A stretch of 64,000 nucleotides of DNA from Malurus cyaneus samueli. Its lineage: Eukaryota; Chordata; Aves; Passeriformes; Maluridae. Numbering within the stretch: the stretch's first letter is position 1; each line of letters starts with the position of its first letter. The stretch spans positions 41,388,872 to 41,452,871 of the forward strand of contig CM019216.1 of assembly GCA_009741485.1 (NCBI GenBank), written 5' to 3'. Positions 60,037-64,000 of the stretch are shown one piece after another. A program made the position numbers and the translations under genes. Below the pieces are notes generated by a model, which saw only the letters and a list, made by a program, of their open reading frames with translations, did no database searches and was not told where the DNA came from.

Positions 60037-61524
60037 TGTAATTTGCCACTAAATCGGCTGGTATTGCTTTTCTCTTGCTTTTCCTGCAGGGAAAAAACAA
60101 GGCACTGTTTTTGATAAAGTTAATTTTCAGCCAAGTCAGTTCCTTGATCCAGTTCACCTCTTGGCAGAGAAGAGGAGAGGAAAACAAGGGCAGAACTGTT
60201 TGCAGCTGTCACATTGAAGCAATCATGAAACTAAAATTTTGAGTATACAGAAAGGCAGAAGAGTAGTAGGGAGTAGTGGGGAGTAAATTAGAAACAGGGC
60301 ATTGGGCCTATATAGGGTCTTGCATAATTTTTTTGGCGTCTCACATATGCATTTTCCGTTCTAAAATTCAGACATCTAAACTGAAGGTAAATGCAGAACA
60401 AGCTACTCTTATGCCACTGAAAGACACAGAAACCTCTTCTGAGTCCAGGAACAGAGGTTGGGCTGGCTCACCAGCACCATCCTTCAACAGCTCTCTTATT
60501 TGTAAAGAATCTGGTTTCTTCATCTGACATCCCTTTGCTTTCTGGGACTGTTTCTTTAAAACTTGGATTTACCTGTACCTTTCCAGGAAGATCACTGTCT
60601 TTTTTTTCCCATGAAATCCTTTCTGCAAGGAGACCGCATTGCCATTGTTCGGCAGGGTGGACAGGCCTGGGCTGCTTCGTGCAGCTGCTTCCTCCAGGCC
60701 TTTGGCACCCTTGTGAACAATGCCTCTGCCAAAATCAGCACTACCTGTAATAAATATGAGTCCTGACTTCTCTAAGCACTCGAGGCCTCCACCCATCATA
60801 ACTGATGGGTTCAAAGAAAATAGTTCTGCCAGTGCCTTTTATGTTGTTGGAGGATTTTGTTGGTTTGTTTTGTTTTTACATTAGCTACCACTTCAGCTTC
60901 CCGTCCCATTCTCTTGTCACTCACTGTGGTGTCCCATTTTCCTGTGAATGGGCATGTCACATCTGTTTGCTTTATTTCTGCCTAAATTTTGATCTCCAGA
61001 AGTTGGTTAGATCTTATTTTTCCCATCATGAGTTGTTGAGGGTCTCTGACAATGACTACATACATCCGAGATTAGTAAAGTGAACCAGAATCAGGAGCTT
61101 TGGTGTTTTAGACTGTGGTACAGCTATGTTCACACACTGAGTGCTAAGATTGATTGAAAGTCACAGCACTGCCTTTTATCTTTTAGAAGCTGTTTTTTCC
61201 ACTGGCTCCAAATGAACTCTGGCTACAGGAAACAGATTGTGAAACTGGCTCCAAGGCCTAAACTTCAGATTTCAGCCCTTTGTTTTATAGATTTTAATGT
61301 AGTACTTAGGGAATAGTGATGAGGATGGCTTAATTTTTTTCCAAACCAAGTCTCTGCAGTTTTCTGATACCGGGTCAGGCTTCTTTATGCACTGCAAGAC
61401 ATTGTGGAAATCAAGGTCAAAGGCTACCAGTGGAATTAATCAGAGCTCGAAGTTAGAGGAATGTGTTTGTTTGATTTGCGTGTCCACCGACTGAAGTTAA
61501 TATGCTTGTTTTTGATCCCTAAAG
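60037..61524. other. non-coding sequence with possible plus-strand exons
   Basis: Besides the candidate exon at 60372-60456, there is a very strong plus-strand acceptor at 60091 (TTTTCTCTTGCTTTTCCTGCAG ending there). It is followed by two open frames, one starting KKQGTVFDKVNFQPSQFLDP, but no good donor follows, so it is not entered as an exon. Nothing else is recognised. Confidence 0.45.
60372..60456 (+). CDS. possible plus-strand internal exon, gene unknown
   Basis: The acceptor TTTTCCGTTCTAAAATTCAG is good. The frame TSKLKVNAEQATLMPLKDTE is open from phase 0 to one extra base at AGAG/GTTGGG, which is a weak donor. With that donor it joins in phase to the candidate at 61525-61628. It would belong to the gene transcribed rightwards from the CpG island. 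No family is recognised. Confidence 0.25.
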
Positions 61525-61628
61525 AATGGATAAGAGAGAGGCAGAATTATGAAGGAAACAATCTGGCAACTCATCCAGAATTACAGCAGTTGAGTTTTCA
61601 AAATGATAAGCTGAAGAAAAACAAATTT
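61525..61628 (+). CDS. possible plus-strand internal exon, gene unknown
   Basis: The acceptor GCTTGTTTTTGATCCCTAAAG is followed by 104 bases open in one frame (EWIRERQNYEGNNLATHPEL then QQLSFQNDKLKK). The donor (TTT/GTGGCT) is poor. Charged, glutamine-rich helical sequence is plausible for a coiled coil. It joins in phase to 60372-60456 but not to 62132-62335. Confidence 0.27.
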
Positions 61629-62131
61629 GTGGCTGTTTTAAACCTCAGTATTTCCTTCCTTCATGATTTATCAACTTCCCTTTTTTTTTAACTAGATAAG
61701 GACTTCTATAGCCATATGCAGATGACATCCAAAAGCCGAATAATTTTTGAAAATACAGTATCTAGTAATTGTATTGTGTCCTTTCTAAGATATAATATCT
61801 AAAATGTATTATGTTTACCTTTCAAAAGTGTATTCCAGTTTCTGTAGTCACAAAAGAGCACTTTACTCCAGAATACATTTAGTCAAATACTGGAGAACTA
61901 ATAATAACACAGTAAAACTGGTGCAGTCCAGAATGAGCTGCTTTTTAAATTGCATTCCTTCAACTGTTTTCATTTATACCTGGTTTTGTTAAGGCTTACT
62001 TCATTCCAATTGCTAAATACCTAGGATGGGATTACTCTCTTCTAAAAGTTCACCCTCCCTTTTTAGATCTGGGTCTTGGCATGTTGCCACAATAAATGGC
62101 ACTCCACAGTAAAATGCATTTTTCTCCACAG

Positions 62132-62335
62132 CTATCCTCTGAGAAAACAAAGTTCTGTGACTCCTGTTTCGCAAACAGACACTAAAAAGCCAGAGGCTAC
62201 TCCTCCAGTGCCTTTGAACCCAGGCTCAAGCTTGCTGTCAAGCCCAAACCATTCTCTTTGGGAGGAGATGTGTCCTTTTTTGCTTCTGAGCATGTGTTGT
62301 ACATCTAATGTGTTCTGGCCTGCTATGTGTTGCAG
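62132..62335 (+). CDS. possible plus-strand exon, proline/serine-rich
   Basis: The acceptor ATGCATTTTTCTCCACAG is strong, and the frame then stays open for 68 codons, beginning YPLRKQSSVTPVSQTDTKKP and continuing EATPPVPLNPGSSLLSSPNH. This looks like a disordered linker of a nuclear protein. The donor at 62335 (TGCAG/GTGTAC) is weak, so the exon may end elsewhere, and the later part (CPFLLLSMCC) looks less like coding. It starts with one base completing a codon. The product is unknown. Confidence 0.35.
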
Positions 62336-64000
62336 GTGTACATTTGCACCAAACCCTGCCACACTCTCTCTCCTTAGGGGTCACAAATGCAGCATGGATG
62401 GGTAAATTAGACACGAGCTTCTTCTTAGGAGACCAAATCTTTCATGCAGAAAAACTGTGGAATAGTTTATGCTGGAGAGTGGCTTGCTTTGAGAAGAGCT
62501 GGGCTATGATGTACCAGAACTACAGGCCACTTAAAATCCTGCTGTACTCTGCCAATTCTGACTACACGTAACTGTATAAATGTGACCTGAAACACTGAGG
62601 ACTAGGCAAACAGTGTGGGTAAACTAAAAGTGCAGTTCTGAAAAACTCTGAGCAGCCACCTGAACTCTTGGTAACCTGTTTCTGGATAGAAGTGTTCAGA
62701 ATTGCCCCAAACTGGGCATCTTGGAACTTGTCTCTCCTTTGTTCCCATTTGTGATCTAGGAAGTAGGTGGAGCTGCTGTAAGAGAGGACCTGCTCAGTGG
62801 AACCTCTCCAAGCCCAACAAGTCAGGTTCTTCTGTTATAGCCACAGATGGCTTCAGTGCCTGGCAGTATTTGGCAGCATGCTCACCCTCAGTACAGTAAC
62901 CCAGGGATTCATAATTGCCTTTTAGCTCAAAGGCATTTACATCAACACCTCCTAACTCCCAGGAGAGTGTCGCAGGTGCTCAGAAGGATTGCAGAATGGA
63001 AGGGAAGCATTCATCACCTCAGCTGTTGAGTTTGTGCCCTATTGGAAAAGATGGCTAATGTGTGGCACACTAGTGTGAGCTAGAAGGAAAGAGTCACAGG
63101 GAGCTGTAGGCACTTATTCCTGGTTTCTGATAACTTTTCCCAAGCCTGTTTTTTATCCAGGAACGATTTGCTACAAAAATGCATAAGTAAACTCCAGGAC
63201 TCGGTTTTGATGATTGAACTAGATGAGAGACCTGGTTTTACCATCTCGCCTCAGCTGCTTTGCCCTTGTTTGAGGCTTACATGCCTTTTGGAACAGGGTC
63301 ACAACTTCAAACGAAAAGGTGGTGACTCCCTGTTTCCTTCCTGCTCTTCCTCCTCCCAGTCTAGCATGGTGGTCAGGGATGAGGCATGAATGCTCCTCAG
63401 GAACTCCCACTTCCCGGCCAATGCTCTGACCACTGGGTAGCAGCACAGAGAAGGTGGACACTGTTTCCTCCAGCTGCACTTTAAAAGAAAAGAAACATTG
63501 CTTATTGGGAATTTGATATCTGCTGACAGACCAAAAGGCCTTTAGGCACCTTTGGCAGGCTGTCTGTTAACACCGACCTTGGTGTTTTCCAGCAATAACA
63601 CAAAGAAAAATGCTGTGACCAGCAGCCACATGAAATGAAGTCACAGACCAGAAAAGCTGCAGGGACTCTTTATTCATTGTTTTAAAGAACAGATTTTGGC
63701 ACTCACTGCCAGAAGAGAACTCCAAATTCTGAGTCCAAAGAAGATAAAGCTGCCAAGCACCAGGGTGGGACTTCACACACATCTGTGTTCATAGAGTTTT
63801 CTCACCCCAAACTGAAGGTCTTGTTAGCTCCTCGCTGAGCGTGCTGCTTGTTTTGGATCTATACCTGCATTTCTTTTACATGCAGGGAATGTAAGCCTGT
63901 CATTACCACACTCAGCCCCGAGGCTGAAAGGCTCATGTATCCTGGAACATCAGTCCCTTATCAGTCCCATCCCTCGGATTTATTAAGGGCACACAGAACA
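62336..64000. other. non-coding sequence, no supported gene
   Basis: Nothing is supported apart from a possible SINE end at 63.42 kb. Several open frames of 60-90 codons lack splice support. Confidence 0.5.
63395..63450 (-). mobile_element. possible tRNA-derived SINE end, antisense
   Basis: 'ccaatgctctgaccactggg' resembles the segment at 29213 ('gaatgctctaaccactaag') in the same orientation. Its reverse complement is like the A-box end of tRNA-derived amniote SINEs. Family not assigned. Confidence 0.3.

Noticed and set aside
1..64000. CRISPR arrays, tRNA or rRNA genes, operons, phage or toxin-antitoxin systems
   Set aside because: None seen. Base composition, splice-like signals and CR1 elements show a vertebrate nuclear sequence.

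Overview
This is nuclear DNA from a vertebrate, most likely a bird. The evidence is several CR1 LINE 3' ends (including the characteristic attctatgatt terminus), a roughly 1 kb GC-rich LTR-like repeat that I recall from avian genomes, only a couple of eroded MIR-type fragments, AT-rich non-coding sequence and two sharp CpG islands. There is no bacterial gene content. No complete gene can be read, and almost all long open frames are consistent with chance. No CRISPR array, operon, toxin gene or intact retroviral gene is visible.

Layout. From 1 to about 45.2 kb the sequence is AT-rich and low in CpG, and looks intronic or intergenic. It holds a CR1 fragment (5.1 kb), MIR-like fragments (23.4 and 35.6 kb), a possible tRNA-derived SINE end (29.2 kb) and the LTR-like element (33.7-34.7 kb). 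A set of minus-strand segments here has paired splice signals and open frames. Some agree in phase with one another, but each is short enough to arise by chance, so they are marked as low-confidence exons. From 45.19 to 47.86 kb lies the first copy of a roughly 2.7 kb block, ending at a 25-N gap (47858-47882). From 47.88 to about 55.5 kb is unique sequence with a very CpG-rich island (48.73-50.1 kb), a CR1 fragment and a plausible minus-strand terminal exon with a poly(A) signal (54.43-54.73 kb). From 55.67 to 58.49 kb the same block recurs in direct orientation. Its left end (to about 56.42 kb) is riddled with small insertions, deletions and substitutions that resemble uncorrected long-read sequence. 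From 58.28 to 59.48 kb is a second CpG island with Sp1 boxes, a CCAAT box and two divergently oriented ZNF143-like motifs, which I read as a bidirectional promoter. From there to 64 kb is a CR1 copy and several possible plus-strand exons.

How it fits together. A minus-strand gene starts at the 58.3-59.2 kb island. Its first coding exon (58367-58626) joins in phase to a 59-nt second exon (57481-57539). Together they encode helical sequence of ARM/HEAT type, but I cannot name the protein. Exon 2, and part of exon 1, are present again in the first copy of the block. A divergent plus-strand gene probably starts near 59.15 kb.

The most useful result is the structural one. The direct duplication, the placeholder gap, the complementary homopolymer frameshifts in the two copies and the noisy junction together point to a false duplication or mis-join rather than real biology. 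I found no convincing new biological system.
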